A stretch of DNA of 35,530 nucleotides, taken from Rhodanobacter sp. (GTDB lineage: Bacteria > Pseudomonadota > Gammaproteobacteria > Xanthomonadales > Rhodanobacteraceae). Below, piece after piece: positions 1-7,982 of the stretch. Under the pieces are notes generated by a model, which did not search any database, was not told the origin of the DNA, and saw only the letters and a program-made list of their open reading frames with translations. Position 1 is the first letter of the stretch. Every line of letters starts with the position of its first letter. The position numbers were made by a program, and so were the translations under genes. Where the stretch lies: NCBI GenBank assembly GCA_004322005.1, contig SCRF01000050.1, forward strand, positions 1 through 35,530, in the 5' to 3' direction.

Positions 1-2389
1 CGGTGCCGACATCCGCCGCGGCAAGAATCGAGCGGTACACCGAGGAAATCGCCGCCAGGCTGGCGTAACCGTAGCTGTTGAGGCCGCGTGAATAGGTGTA
101 ATCGTAGTTGAGGTCGAGCCTGACGCGCGGCGAAAAGGCGTGGTTGAAATGCGCGCCTGCGTTGACGTCGCGCTCGGTGTCCGTCGCCGTCCAGAAGTTG
201 GCGGACGGGAACAGCGGGCCGCCGAAAGCCATATTGGCCTGATCCGGCGAGGAATAGAGCAGGGCCTCGTTGTCGTTGACGTTGCCCTGCTTGAGCCGGC
301 TCGATGCGATACCCGCATAGATGCTCATCGCGGTTGCCGCCGCCGGTTGCCAGTCCCAGGAGACGTCGGCACCGGTCGCGCTGAGGGACTGCCGCCCGAT
401 ATCCGCACCGTAGTGGTTGCGATTGCCGTACAGCGTGGTGGAGAGGGTGGCCGTGGTTCCCAGCGGTACGGTCAGAAGCGCCTTGAGCTTGCTCGCGTTG
501 AGGTTGCTCATGTCGTACTTGTGCATCTGGGCGACGGTAAATGCGGCATAGCCAATCGCAGCGGGTACGTATCCCGGCAGGGATGGCGAATACCAGGCGA
601 GGTACGGATTGGGGTTGTAGGGGCCACCCGTGCGCTTCTGGTATTCGTAGCTGAAACGCAAGGTCGCGCCGCCGAAGGCCCGGGTATCCCAGCTCAGTTT
701 GAGGTGCTGGTCGTTGACATAGTTGCGTTCGCGATGGTGCGGCGTCTGATGGTCGAGCTGGTAGCTGGCGCTCAGCGTGCTGTACCGGCCGAGGCGGTAG
801 CTGCCGCCCAGCTCCGTCTTGCGGTCGTCATAGCTGAACGGCGCGCTGCCGATCTGCGCGAAATTCGACTGGTAAAGGGGGTTGCCCGGCTGGAACAGCT
901 CGGTCAGTCCGGTGGCGAGCGACTCCGCGCCGTTCTCGGGAACGTAGCCGTACTGCCCGGTCAGCGGGTTGTACGAGGTGTACCGCGTCATGTTGTTTTC
1001 GTCGTACTGGCGCAGATTGGCGTACCAGCTGAGCTTCGCGGTGGGCTGGAAATCCACGCGCAGGTTGAGCAGCCCGGTATCGATGCGCGCATCGCCGTTC
1101 TGCCGGGACAGCGCCGCGGTGGTGTTCCAGTTCGCGCAGGCAATGCCGGTCGTGCCGATGAACTGTCCGCTCGGGCAATACAGCGGACTGAGCGGTGCCT
1201 GCAGTGCATCGTTCTGCCGCATGCTGCCGTAGGCCGCAGAGGCGGAGAACTGGCCGCGCCAGAGCTTCAGCGGGTGCGAGGCCTCCAGGCGCACGTTGTA
1301 ATAGTTGTTGTCCGGCTCCAGCGACCAGGTACCACCGGTGATCACCGACGTGTAGCCCGGCGCCACGGAAAAAGGCACCGCATAATTCAAGGTGCTCTTG
1401 TGGTCGCGGAAGAACGAGCCGGTCATGCTGAAGTTGAACAGCCAGCCCGACGCGCCGCCCTTGTTGCGCAGGCCGAGGTTGACGTCGGTGGTCGTGAAGT
1501 CGACCGGCCGCACCGTCGCGTACTGGCCGTCGAACGTGCCCGGTATGCTCGGCGTGCCCGGGCCGCCGGGTCCCGCGGCAACGAAGGGATAAGTCAGGTA
1601 CATCGGGCCGCCCCAGTCGCGCTTGCCCCGGCGCTGCTCGCTGGTCACGCCGGCGTAGCCGATCCAGTTCCCGAGCACGGTACCTTCCCAGCTGATGCCC
1701 CCGCTCTGGCGCGTGACCGACAAGGTTCGGCGCGGCCGGTTCGCCTCCACTGCCTGCACCTGTGTCGGCGTGCTGCCGGTGGCGAGACCGGCGGGCAGGG
1801 TCAGGTTGGTGGAGCCCGCGCCATGCCATAGCGGATAGGCCGACGTGCTCAGGGTATGCGGGATATCCCGGTAAAACGCCTCGACGCGGTAGCTGCCGTA
1901 GCGGCCGGTGCGCAGGCGGTAGTACTGATCATGGTCGCTGATCCGGCTGCCGCGAAACTCGACGTACTGGCCGGTCTTCGGCTTGGCGGCGGAGAACGCG
2001 AGCATGCCCAGCGCTGCGCCGTCCTTCCAGTCCGAGTACCTGCGGAAGAATTCGTCGTTGCGGTCGCCGCTGGTGTGGGTGTAGCCGAATTCGGCCAGCC
2101 CGGTATAGATCCAGTCGCTGCTGCCGAGCCTGGGCTCGCCGGGTATCTGCCGGGGATAGGGGTAGAGCACGCCGGTCGGTGTGCGCAACTGCCCGGCATG
2201 CAGGTAGGACATGCCCACCGGATCGGGCGCGGCGAACGCGCCCCAGCCGGTGGGATCGAGGCTGTTGCCGTACTGCATGTCGCCGACGCGCCCGGTATCG
2301 CTGGAGTCGCTCTGCGCCAGCGCCGGCGCGGGGCCGCTCAGGCCAAGCGCCAGGCCAAGCAATGCGGTCAGAGGTTTACGTTTCAGCAT
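1..2389 (-). CDS. MtrB/PioB-family decaheme-associated outer membrane beta-barrel (3' end outside window)
   Basis: Partial gene of about 796 codons, with its C-terminus beyond base 1. It starts at the ATG at 2389, with AGGG about 8 nt upstream. The N-terminus MLKRK is followed by a hydrophobic stretch and a likely signal peptidase site after residue 25 (ALA/Q). The rest is long, rich in aromatic and polar alternating strands (repeated Tyr/Trp/Asn/Thr patterns such as YEYQKRTGG), and almost free of cysteine, as in large outer-membrane barrels. MtrB/PioB proteins form a porin sheath around a periplasmic decaheme cytochrome so that electrons can cross the outer membrane. The gene lies 39 nt downstream of a decaheme cytochrome on the same strand, which is the classic pairing and the main support for the family call. 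The N-terminal CxxC of Shewanella MtrB is not seen. At 796 or more residues it is nearer PioB size (about 800) than MtrB (about 680). Family is fairly sure; electron direction and substrate are unknown. Confidence 0.85.
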   Translation of the reverse strand, partial: MLKRKPLTALLGLALGLSGPAPALAQSDSSDTGRVGDMQYGNSLDPTGWGAFAAPDPVGMSYLHAGQLRTPTGVLYPYPRQIPGEPRLGSSDWIYTGLAEFGYTHTSGDRNDEFFRRYSDWKDGAALGMLAFSAAKPKTGQYVEFRGSRISDHDQYYRLRTGRYGSYRVEAFYRDIPHTLSTSAYPLWHGAGSTNLTLPAGLATGSTPTQVQAVEANRPRRTLSVTRQSGGISWEGTVLGNWIGYAGVTSEQRRGKRDWGGPMYLTYPFVAAGPGGPGTPSIPGTFDGQYATVRPVDFTTTDVNLGLRNKGGASGWLFNFSMTGSFFRDHKSTLNYAVPFSVAPGYTSVITGGTWSLEPDNNYYNVRLEASHPLKLWRGQFSASAAYGSMRQNDALQAPLSPLYCPSGQFIGTTGIACANWNTTAALSRQNGDARIDTGLLNLRVDFQPTAKLSWYANLRQYDENNMTRYTSYNPLTGQYGYVPENGAESLATGLTELFQPGNPLYQSNFAQIGSAPFSYDDRKTELGGSYRLGRYSTLSASYQLDHQTPHHRERNYVNDQHLKLSWDTRAFGGATLRFSYEYQKRTGGPYNPNPYLAWYSPSLPGYVPAAIGYAAFTVAQMHKYDMSNLNASKLKALLTVPLGTTATLSTTLYGNRNHYGADIGRQSLSATGADVSWDWQPAAATAMSIYAGIASSRLKQGNVNDNEALLYSSPDQANMAFGGPLFPSANFWTATDTERDVNAGAHFNHAFSPRVRLDLNYDYTYSRGLNSYGYASLAAISSVYRSILAAADVGT

Positions 2390-2428
2390 CTCTGCACCCT
2401 CATCTGTCCGCCTCCGCCTGAAGCCCCT

Positions 2429-3565
2429 TCACTGGTGGAACTTGGCGCCGTTGGGGTTGTTCGAGCCGTGGATGTTGCTATGGCAGTTCAGGCACCCGCG
2501 CCCCATCACGCGCTCGTCCGGCACCAGAGCGCTGCGCAGGCTCTGGCGCGTCAGCAGATCGTTGGGGTGGCCAGTGCCGGTGTGGCACTGCTGGCACAGC
2601 ATCGGCACCGGCAGCGCCAGCAGGTTTTCCTGATTCGAACCATGCGGGGTGTGGCAATTGAGGCAGTTCTCGCGCACCGGCGCATGTTCGAAGATGAACG
2701 GGCCGCGCTTCTCGGCGTGGCAGGTGTAGCAGGTCTCGTTGACGGTGTCGGTCTTCAGCAGCGGCTGCGTGATGGTGCCGTGCGGGTTATGGCAGTCGAC
2801 GCAGGAGATCTGCCCTTCCGGCAGCGGCATGTGCGAGCGGCGGTTGAACTGGGCGCGGATGTCCTGGTGGCAGGTCGCGCACACCTCGTTGACGGAGCTT
2901 TTGGCCAGCACGCCTTCGGCCGACAGCCGCGCCATCGGGTTGTGGCAGTCGCTGCACGACAGGCCGCGCGTCTGGTGCACCGAACCGAGCCAGTGCTGGC
3001 GCGCGCCGCCGGCGTGGCAGCTCAGGCAGGTGCGCGTCTGGGTGCCGATCGGGGTTTTGGAGTCGTGCGTGAAGGCGATGATCAGGCCGGGCGCGGCGGG
3101 GTTCTTTGCGTGCTCCGAACCGGGGCCATGACAGGCCTCGCAGGCGGCCTGCGGCCCGGTGTTGGCGCTGCCCGCGCGGAACCAGGCAACGTGCAGGCTA
3201 TGCGAGGCCTGGATGTTTTCCAGCGCATGGCAGGCGACGCAGCTCTTCGCGCCGATCGGGTCGGCGTCCGGCGCCAGCGGGTTGTTCGGGATCGCGGCCG
3301 CGTCGAACGGCGTGGCGGGGCCGCCGTCGAACGCATGCGCGGGCATGTCGCGCCGCGCCGCCGCGGCGGCGCCCATGTCGGTGGGCGGCAGCATGCGTGC
3401 GATGTCGCTTTGCCGCAGACGGCTGGACGGCTGGTGTACGGCGGCGTCCGGAGTGGCCGTTGCGTCGCGCTGCCGCGCCTGCGTGCCAGGCGACCACAGC
3501 AGCACGCCGCCAAGGCCCGTGATCAGGGCCAGCAGCGCTGACAGTGACAGCGGCATCACGCGCAT
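2429..3565 (-). CDS. DmsE/MtrA-family periplasmic decaheme c-type cytochrome
   Basis: 378 aa. Exactly ten CxxCH haem-binding motifs are visible, beginning at about residues 109, 142, 180, 204, 229, 255, 279, 301, 324 and 358, so this is a decaheme protein. The N-terminus (MRVMPLSLSALLALITGLGG) is a hydrophobic export signal without a lipobox, which fits a soluble or membrane-anchored periplasmic protein. A low-complexity Ala/Pro linker (about residues 31-105) precedes the first haem and is longer than I would expect for MtrA. In the family (DmsE, MtrA, PioA, MtoA) the cytochrome is a molecular wire that passes electrons between the periplasm and the outer surface through an MtrB barrel. The barrel gene follows 39 nt downstream, so the two are probably co-transcribed. 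The start chosen is the ATG at 3565, with GAGGAG about 12 nt upstream; an ATG three codons later is possible. Whether it serves metal reduction, Fe(II) oxidation or DMSO respiration cannot be told here. Confidence 0.95.
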   Translation of the reverse strand: MRVMPLSLSALLALITGLGGVLLWSPGTQARQRDATATPDAAVHQPSSRLRQSDIARMLPPTDMGAAAAARRDMPAHAFDGGPATPFDAAAIPNNPLAPDADPIGAKSCVACHALENIQASHSLHVAWFRAGSANTGPQAACEACHGPGSEHAKNPAAPGLIIAFTHDSKTPIGTQTRTCLSCHAGGARQHWLGSVHQTRGLSCSDCHNPMARLSAEGVLAKSSVNEVCATCHQDIRAQFNRRSHMPLPEGQISCVDCHNPHGTITQPLLKTDTVNETCYTCHAEKRGPFIFEHAPVRENCLNCHTPHGSNQENLLALPVPMLCQQCHTGTGHPNDLLTRQSLRSALVPDERVMGRGCLNCHSNIHGSNNPNGAKFHQ

Positions 3566-3858
3566 GGCTCGGGCAGGCTCCTCGTCATCCAGTCAGTCCC
3601 CATGCATATCCCATGGCTTGCTTCATGCCCACAGATAAGACTCGCGTGCATGGCTGAATGAAGCTACGTAAAGCCTGTGTGCCGGTTGGGCCATGAAAGG
3701 TTGCCCTGGGAGCCTGTCGGACATGTCTGGAGACCGGCGGCTCCGAATGGCACTTACTTAAGTGCCATTCCCGGCGGTTCCCGATGTCGAAGCAACCTTT
3801 CGACGGGCACGCGGCACCCAAGAGGGTCAGTCGTCTTCTAGGGGCGTGGACTGGGACT
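3566..3858. other. Intergenic region between cytochrome/MtrB unit and polysaccharide operon
   Basis: About 290 bases between divergently oriented units. It must hold the promoter of the cytochrome operon on the minus strand and of the polysaccharide operon on the plus strand, but I could not identify convincing -35/-10 boxes. The one clear signal is a perfect inverted repeat at 3745-3770, listed separately. Short reading frames here are not convincing genes. Confidence 0.5.
3743..3770. repeat. Perfect 12-bp inverted repeat at left edge of the cluster
   Basis: GAATGGCACTTA (3745-3756), a 2-nt spacer, then its exact reverse complement TAAGTGCCATTC (3759-3770). The 15 bases at 3743-3757 recur inverted at 28268-28282, at the other edge of the accessory region, and a close relative lies at 25088-25106. 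It could be an operator, a small hairpin, or the fused or degenerate terminal repeats of an insertion sequence. There is no T-tract, so a terminator is unlikely. Confidence 0.85.
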
Positions 3859-4287
3859 ATGGAAATCCAAAGGATCCAGTTGCAGAAACATGGCGACAGT
3901 CGCGGCATGCTCATCGCGTTGGAACAGGACAGAAACGTGCCGTTCCCGATCCGGCGCGTCTATTACTTGTTCGCCACCAAGGACGACGTGCATCGGGGCC
4001 GACATGCCCATCGCCATCTCAACCAGCTGGCCGTGGCCGTACGTGGCGCGGTCACCTTCCTGCTCGACGATGGCAGCGGACCGGTGGAGGTCGTGCTCGA
4101 CGACCCCGCGTGCGGTCTGTTGCTCGGCAGCATGGTGTGGCGGGAGTTGTACGACTTCAGCGACGACTGCGTGCTGATGGTGCTGGCCGACCAGCCCTAC
4201 GACCGCGACGACTACATCACCGACTATGCCGATTTCCTGCGCGAGGTCCAGGGCTCGACGTACCTGCAGGATGTGGCGCATGCCTAG
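3859..4287 (+). CDS. fdtA: FdtA/QdtA-type dTDP-sugar 3,4-ketoisomerase (WxcM-like cupin)
   Basis: 142 aa from the ATG at 3859. Opening at MEIQRIQL matches how the family normally begins. The in-frame ATG at 3784 would add 25 unconvincing residues. The protein is a single small cupin-like domain with the family's typical features: GDSRGMLIALEQ near the N-terminus, the run VYYLFATKDDVHRGRHAHR with clustered histidines at the active site, and a barrel strand pattern after it. FdtA and QdtA move the keto group of dTDP-4-keto-6-deoxyglucose from C4 to C3, the first dedicated step towards dTDP-Fuc3N or dTDP-Qui3N in the cytoplasm. Neighbouring acyltransferase and FdtB-like aminotransferase genes supply the following steps, which supports the call. 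FdtA and QdtA differ in C4 stereochemistry and I cannot choose between them. The next gene overlaps by 8 nt. Confidence 0.85.
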   Translation: MEIQRIQLQKHGDSRGMLIALEQDRNVPFPIRRVYYLFATKDDVHRGRHAHRHLNQLAVAVRGAVTFLLDDGSGPVEVVLDDPACGLLLGSMVWRELYDFSDDCVLMVLADQPYDRDDYITDYADFLREVQGSTYLQDVAHA

Positions 4288-4945
4288 CAGCCTAGTCCTC
4301 ATCGGAGCGGGCGAGTTCGCGCAGATCGCCTGCGAGTATTTCGACCACGACAGCGGTTACGACGTGGTCGCCTTCAGTGTCGAGCGCGACCACCTCGTCG
4401 AGCGCAGCCTGGCCAATCGTCCCGTGGTGGCCTACGAGACGCTGGAAGCGCACTACCGGCCGGACGAGGTCGAACTGTTCGTCGCCATTCCGGCCAGCCA
4501 GCTCAACCGGCTGCGCACGCGCTTCTACCAGGATGCCAAGCGCAGGGGCTACCGCTTCGCCACCTACGTCAGTTCGCGCGCCTTCGTCTGGCGCAACGCC
4601 GAGATCGGCGAGAACAGCTTCATCTTCGAAGGCAACGTCATCCAGCCGTTCGTCCGCGTCGGCAACAACTGCATTCTCTGGAGCGGCAACCACGTCGGGC
4701 ACCGCACGGTGCTTGAGGACAACGTGTTCATCGCCTCGCACGCGGTGGTATCGGGGTACTGCGAGATCGGCGCGGGCAGCTTTGTCGGGGTCAACGCCAC
4801 CTTCAACGACCACGTGAAAGTCGCGCCCGACAATGTGATCGGCGCCGGCGCGCTGGTCACGCGCGATACCGAGCCTGGCCGGATCTACGTCGGCTCGCCG
4901 GCGCACGCGGTACCCGGCCGTAGCAGCCTCGACGTGAAGCTCTAG
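4280..4945 (+). CDS. NeuD/FdtC-like hexapeptide-repeat acyltransferase
   Basis: 221 aa, starting at the ATG at 4280, which overlaps the previous stop by 8 nt. The N-terminal third is a small Rossmann-like domain with LIGAGEFAQIA near residues 7-17, as in NeuD/PglD enzymes. From about residue 95 onward it has left-handed beta-helix hexapeptide repeats (IGENSFIFEGNVIQPFVRVGNNC and later turns) with a conserved histidine in the GNHVGH segment. It ends with a typical VYVGSPAH-like closing sequence (IYVGSPAHAVPGR). These enzymes transfer acetyl, or sometimes another acyl group, from CoA to an amino sugar nucleotide. Between FdtA and FdtB homologues it most likely N-acylates the 3-amino group of dTDP-3-amino-3,6-dideoxyhexose. 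The architecture is closer to NeuD/PglD than to the short FdtC/QdtC trimers, so the exact substrate is inferred. Confidence 0.8.
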   Translation: MPSSLVLIGAGEFAQIACEYFDHDSGYDVVAFSVERDHLVERSLANRPVVAYETLEAHYRPDEVELFVAIPASQLNRLRTRFYQDAKRRGYRFATYVSSRAFVWRNAEIGENSFIFEGNVIQPFVRVGNNCILWSGNHVGHRTVLEDNVFIASHAVVSGYCEIGAGSFVGVNATFNDHVKVAPDNVIGAGALVTRDTEPGRIYVGSPAHAVPGRSSLDVKL

Positions 4946-4952
4946 AACGCGC

Positions 4953-5906
4953 ATGTCCGGGTGGATCAAGAAAGGGCTGGTGTTCGAGACCGCACGGCAC
5001 GGCGTCGGCGGCTGGATGAACTACGCGGCCCTCACGCCGACCCCGTATCGGCTCGACGACGAGCGCATACGCGTCTACGCGGGATTCCGCGACGCCGACG
5101 GCGTCAGCCGCATCGGCTACGTCGACGTGCGGGCCGACAATCCTTCGGCGATCGTGCGGGTCAGCGCCGAACCGGTGCTCGACACAGGACGCGACGGCTG
5201 CTTCGACGACCATGGGGTGATCCTGGGCGACGTCGTCGACACACCCGATGGCCTGCATATGTTCTACGTCGGCTTCCAGCGCGTGGCCAAGGCCAAGTTC
5301 CTGGCCTTCACCGGCCTGGCCGTCTCGCACGATGGCGGCGAGCATTTTTGGCGCGCACAGGAAACCCCCATCCTGGATCGCGCGCCCGGCCGCAGCATGA
5401 TCGGCGCGGTGCATTCGGTCATGCGCGAAAACGGCCGCTGGCGTATCTGGTACGCCAGCGGTGACGACTGGCAAACCATCGGCGGCCAGCCCTTTCCGCG
5501 CTACCACATCCGCCATGCGGAAACGGACGATCTCCGCGCGATACCGCGCGAGGACCAGGTCTGCCTGCGCCCCCGCGGCAGCGAATACCGCATCGGCCGG
5601 CCGCGCGTGTACCGGCTCGGCGGCAGGTACGTCATGTACTTCACGCGCGGCAACGTTACCGGCGAATACTTCCCCGGCGTCGCCTACAGCGATGACGGCA
5701 TCGCCTGGGAGCGCCGCGACGAGGCGCTCGGAATCGCGTTGTCCGGCGCCGGCTGGGATTCGCGGGCGATCTGCTATCCCGCGTTGATTCCCCAGCGCGA
5801 CAAGCTGCTGATGTTCTACAACGGCAACGACATGGGACGCGACGGATTCGGCGTGGCCGAGACGGGCCGCGCGCGCTTCGATGGTGGCGCAGATGCTCAT
5901 GGTTAG
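4953..5906 (+). CDS. Glycosidase-like (GH43/GH130-type beta-propeller) protein in polysaccharide operon
   Basis: 317 aa, 7 nt after the acyltransferase stop, with no signal peptide. Repeated blade-like strands carry sequences typical of the GH43/GH130 superfamily: IRVYAGFRDADGVSRIGYVD (about residues 38-58), FDDHGVILGDVV, LHMFYVGFQ, FTGLAVSHDGGEHF, WRIWYASG, YVMYFTRGN, GVAYSDDGIAWERRD and LLMFYNGND. An acidic residue sits early in several of these repeats. Cytoplasmic proteins of this type in O-antigen and capsule clusters are usually labelled hypothetical or glycosidase-like. They may act as glycosyl-phosphorylases, transferases or modifiers rather than secreted hydrolases. Its position between the acyltransferase and the FemAB-like gene suggests a role in making or modifying the same sugar. 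The fold call is moderate and the reaction is unknown. Confidence 0.6.
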   Translation: MSGWIKKGLVFETARHGVGGWMNYAALTPTPYRLDDERIRVYAGFRDADGVSRIGYVDVRADNPSAIVRVSAEPVLDTGRDGCFDDHGVILGDVVDTPDGLHMFYVGFQRVAKAKFLAFTGLAVSHDGGEHFWRAQETPILDRAPGRSMIGAVHSVMRENGRWRIWYASGDDWQTIGGQPFPRYHIRHAETDDLRAIPREDQVCLRPRGSEYRIGRPRVYRLGGRYVMYFTRGNVTGEYFPGVAYSDDGIAWERRDEALGIALSGAGWDSRAICYPALIPQRDKLLMFYNGNDMGRDGFGVAETGRARFDGGADAHG

Positions 5907-6825
5907 GGCCTACGCGCGAGCCGATGCGAATGCCTGGGATGCCGTGGTCGAGCGTTCCAGGAACGGCAACCTGCTGCATCGGCGCGGCTACATGGATTAC
6001 CACGCCGAGCGCTTCGTCGACCGCTCGCTGGTGGTCGAGCGCAACGGCAACGCGGTGGCGGTTTTCCCGGCGAACATCCAGGCCGGCCAAGTGGTAAGCC
6101 ACGGCGGTCTCACCTATGCCGGGCTCATCACGACCCACGACTTGCGCGCCGAACCGACGCTTGCCGTGTTCGAGCAGATCGGCAACCACTATCGCCTGCT
6201 GGGCGTGCAGCACGTCATCTACAAGGCGGTGCCGCATGTGTTCCACGCCTATCCCGCCGAAGAGGATCTGTACGCCTTGCAGCGGCTGGGAGCGAGGCTT
6301 GCGCGCCGCGATATCTCCTCGGTGATCCCGCTGCAGGAGAGGTTCCGGTTCACGCCGGGGCGCCGGCGCGCCGTCGCCAAGGCACGCAAGGCGGGCATCC
6401 GCTTGCAGGCCGGTGCCGATCCGCAAGCCTTTCACGCCCTGCTTTCGCAGGTGCTGAGCAAACACGGTAGCGTGCCAACCCACAGCCTGCCGGAATTGCG
6501 CCTGCTGCAATCGCGCTATCCCGAGCAGATCGTGCTGCACGAGGCGCGCCGCGGCGATGCCTTGCTGGCGGGCGTTGTCGTCTACGATTTCGGCCGGGTC
6601 GTACACACCCAGTACCTGGCCGCGTCGGAGGAAGGCCGGCGCCTGGATGCGCTCAGTCTCCTGCTGGCGGAGCTCATCGGCACGGTCTACGCGAAAAGGC
6701 ACTATTTCAGCTTCGGCATCTCGAGCGAACAGGAAGGCCGGGTGCTCAACGAGGGCCTGATCGCGCAGAAGGAATACTTCGGCGCACGCGCCGTCGTGCA
6801 CGACGTCTACGAGTGGCCGCTGTAA
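5893..6825 (+). CDS. FemAB/GNAT-like acyltransferase
   Basis: 310 aa from the ATG at 5893 (MLMVRAY). The upstream ATG at 5881 is also possible, and the gene overlaps the glycosidase-like gene by 14-26 nt. Features include an N-terminal segment with [25 protein letters not shown], a middle part LTYAGLITT, and a C-terminal GNAT-like half ([27 protein letters not shown], then a final segment [10 protein letters not shown]). This matches the double-GNAT layout of FemAB/FemX-like proteins, which transfer amino-acyl groups from charged tRNA or acyl groups from CoA. In surface polysaccharide clusters such proteins are thought to add an amino acid or acyl group to an amino sugar. With the FdtA/FdtB module next door, acylation of the 3-amino group is an attractive alternative to the NeuD-like enzyme. 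Family moderately sure, substrate unknown. Confidence 0.6.
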   Translation: MLMVRAYARADANAWDAVVERSRNGNLLHRRGYMDYHAERFVDRSLVVERNGNAVAVFPANIQAGQVVSHGGLTYAGLITTHDLRAEPTLAVFEQIGNHYRLLGVQHVIYKAVPHVFHAYPAEEDLYALQRLGARLARRDISSVIPLQERFRFTPGRRRAVAKARKAGIRLQAGADPQAFHALLSQVLSKHGSVPTHSLPELRLLQSRYPEQIVLHEARRGDALLAGVVVYDFGRVVHTQYLAASEEGRRLDALSLLLAELIGTVYAKRHYFSFGISSEQEGRVLNEGLIAQKEYFGARAVVHDVYEWPL

Positions 6826-6869
6826 TGGACGCCGCCGTGATGAAAGCCGCCCCAATGAAAGCCGCACTG
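6825..6869 (+). repeat. Three 15-bp tandem near-repeats at the fdtB start
   Basis: Units at 6825-6839, 6840-6854 and 6855-6869 encode [10 protein letters not shown] and MKAAL. Units two and three share ATGAAAGCCGC. Each unit begins with an in-frame ATG, so the repeat multiplies possible start codons. Confidence 0.8.
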
Positions 6870-7982
6870 ATCGAGGTCCCGTTCCTCGACGCCCGGGCGA
6901 TCAACGCGCGCTACGCCGGCGAGCTGACGGCGGCCGCCGCCCGGGTCATCGATTCGGGCAGCTACGTGCTCGGCGAGGAGCTCGCGGCCTTCGAACGCGA
7001 GTTCGCCGCCTATTGCGGCGTGCGCCATGCCGTCGGGGTGGGCAGTGGCCTGGACGCGCTCGCGCTGATCCTGCGCGGTTACAGGGAGCTCGGTGCCATC
7101 GACGAGGGCGACGAGATCATCGTGCCCGGCAATACCTTCATCGCCACCTTCCTGGCGATTACCGCCAATCGGCTGGTGCCGGTTCCGGTGGAGCCCGACC
7201 CGGCCAGCTTCAACATCGACCCTGTCTGCGTGGAGGCTGCGATCGGGCCACGCACGCGCGCGATCATGGCGGTGCACCTGTATGGCCAGCTGGCCGACAT
7301 GCCCGCATTGGCGGCGCTGGCCCGGCGGCACCGCTTGCTGTTGATCGAGGACGCGGCGCAGGCGCATGGCGCGATGCGCGATGGACGCAAGGCCGGCGCG
7401 TTCGGCGACGCGGCGGCGTTCAGCTTCTTCCCCGCCAAGAACCTCGGCGCGCTGGGCGATGGCGGCGCGGTGGCGACCGACGACGCGGTGCTGGCCAGGC
7501 GCGTCGCGGCGCTGCGCAACTACGGCTCGGAAGAAAAGTATCGCCACCTTTTCCAGGGCTTCAACTCGCGCCTCGACGAGATGCAGGCCGCCATGCTGCG
7601 GGTGAAGCTGCCGTATCTCGATGCCGATATCGCCTGGCGCCGCCGCCTGGCGCTGCGCTACCGCAAGCGCATCCGCCATCCGCACATCCAGTTGCCGGCG
7701 GTGGCGGCGGAAGAGCGGCACGCCTGGCATCTGTTCGTGGTCCGCTGCCCGTGCCGCGATGCCCTGCAGCGGCATCTGCTGGCGCGAGGCATCCACAGCC
7801 AGGTGCACTACCCGGTGCCACCGCACCGGCAACCGGCGTATGCCAGCTTGCGCAACGCCAAGCTGCCGCTGACGGAGCGCTTGCACGATGAAGTGCTGAG
7901 CCTGCCGATCGGACCGACCTTGCGCGACGAGGATGCCGATCGCGTCATCGAAGCCTGCCAGACGTTCGCGGGTGCGGCATGA
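6825..7982 (+). CDS. fdtB: FdtB/QdtB-type PLP-dependent sugar aminotransferase (DegT/DnrJ/EryC1/StrS family)
   Basis: 385 aa. The ATG at 6825 shares one base with the previous stop (TAATG). It is a full-length DegT-family enzyme: [13 protein letters not shown] (about 71-83, cofactor phosphate region), [13 protein letters not shown] (about 100-112), [12 protein letters not shown] (about 172-183, Asp to the pyridine nitrogen), [16 protein letters not shown] (about 200-215) with the Schiff-base lysine at residue 205, and [10 protein letters not shown]. FdtB and QdtB transaminate dTDP-3-keto-6-deoxyhexose, using glutamate, to the 3-amino sugar. The overall sequence style ([21 protein letters not shown]) is that of this subgroup, and an FdtA homologue upstream supports it. 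The N-terminus carries three 15-bp near-repeats, each opening with ATG (6825, 6840, 6855), so the real start could be any of the three. Translationally coupled to Wzx, whose ATG overlaps its stop by 4 nt. Confidence 0.9.
   Translation: MDAAVMKAAPMKAALIEVPFLDARAINARYAGELTAAAARVIDSGSYVLGEELAAFEREFAAYCGVRHAVGVGSGLDALALILRGYRELGAIDEGDEIIVPGNTFIATFLAITANRLVPVPVEPDPASFNIDPVCVEAAIGPRTRAIMAVHLYGQLADMPALAALARRHRLLLIEDAAQAHGAMRDGRKAGAFGDAAAFSFFPAKNLGALGDGGAVATDDAVLARRVAALRNYGSEEKYRHLFQGFNSRLDEMQAAMLRVKLPYLDADIAWRRRLALRYRKRIRHPHIQLPAVAAEERHAWHLFVVRCPCRDALQRHLLARGIHSQVHYPVPPHRQPAYASLRNAKLPLTERLHDEVLSLPIGPTLRDEDADRVIEACQTFAGAA

Noticed and set aside
140-3541. Long plus-strand open frames opposite the barrel and cytochrome genes
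   Set aside because: They are shadows of the minus-strand MtrB/PioB and decaheme genes. Their sequences are Arg/Ala/Val-rich without family features, while the minus strand has a signal peptide and ten CxxCH motifs.
3749-3766. Sigma-54 promoter at TGGCAC
   Set aside because: TGGCAC fits the -24 part, but the GC of a -12 element is 13 nt after GG instead of 10 and TTGC is absent. The palindrome explains the sequence better.
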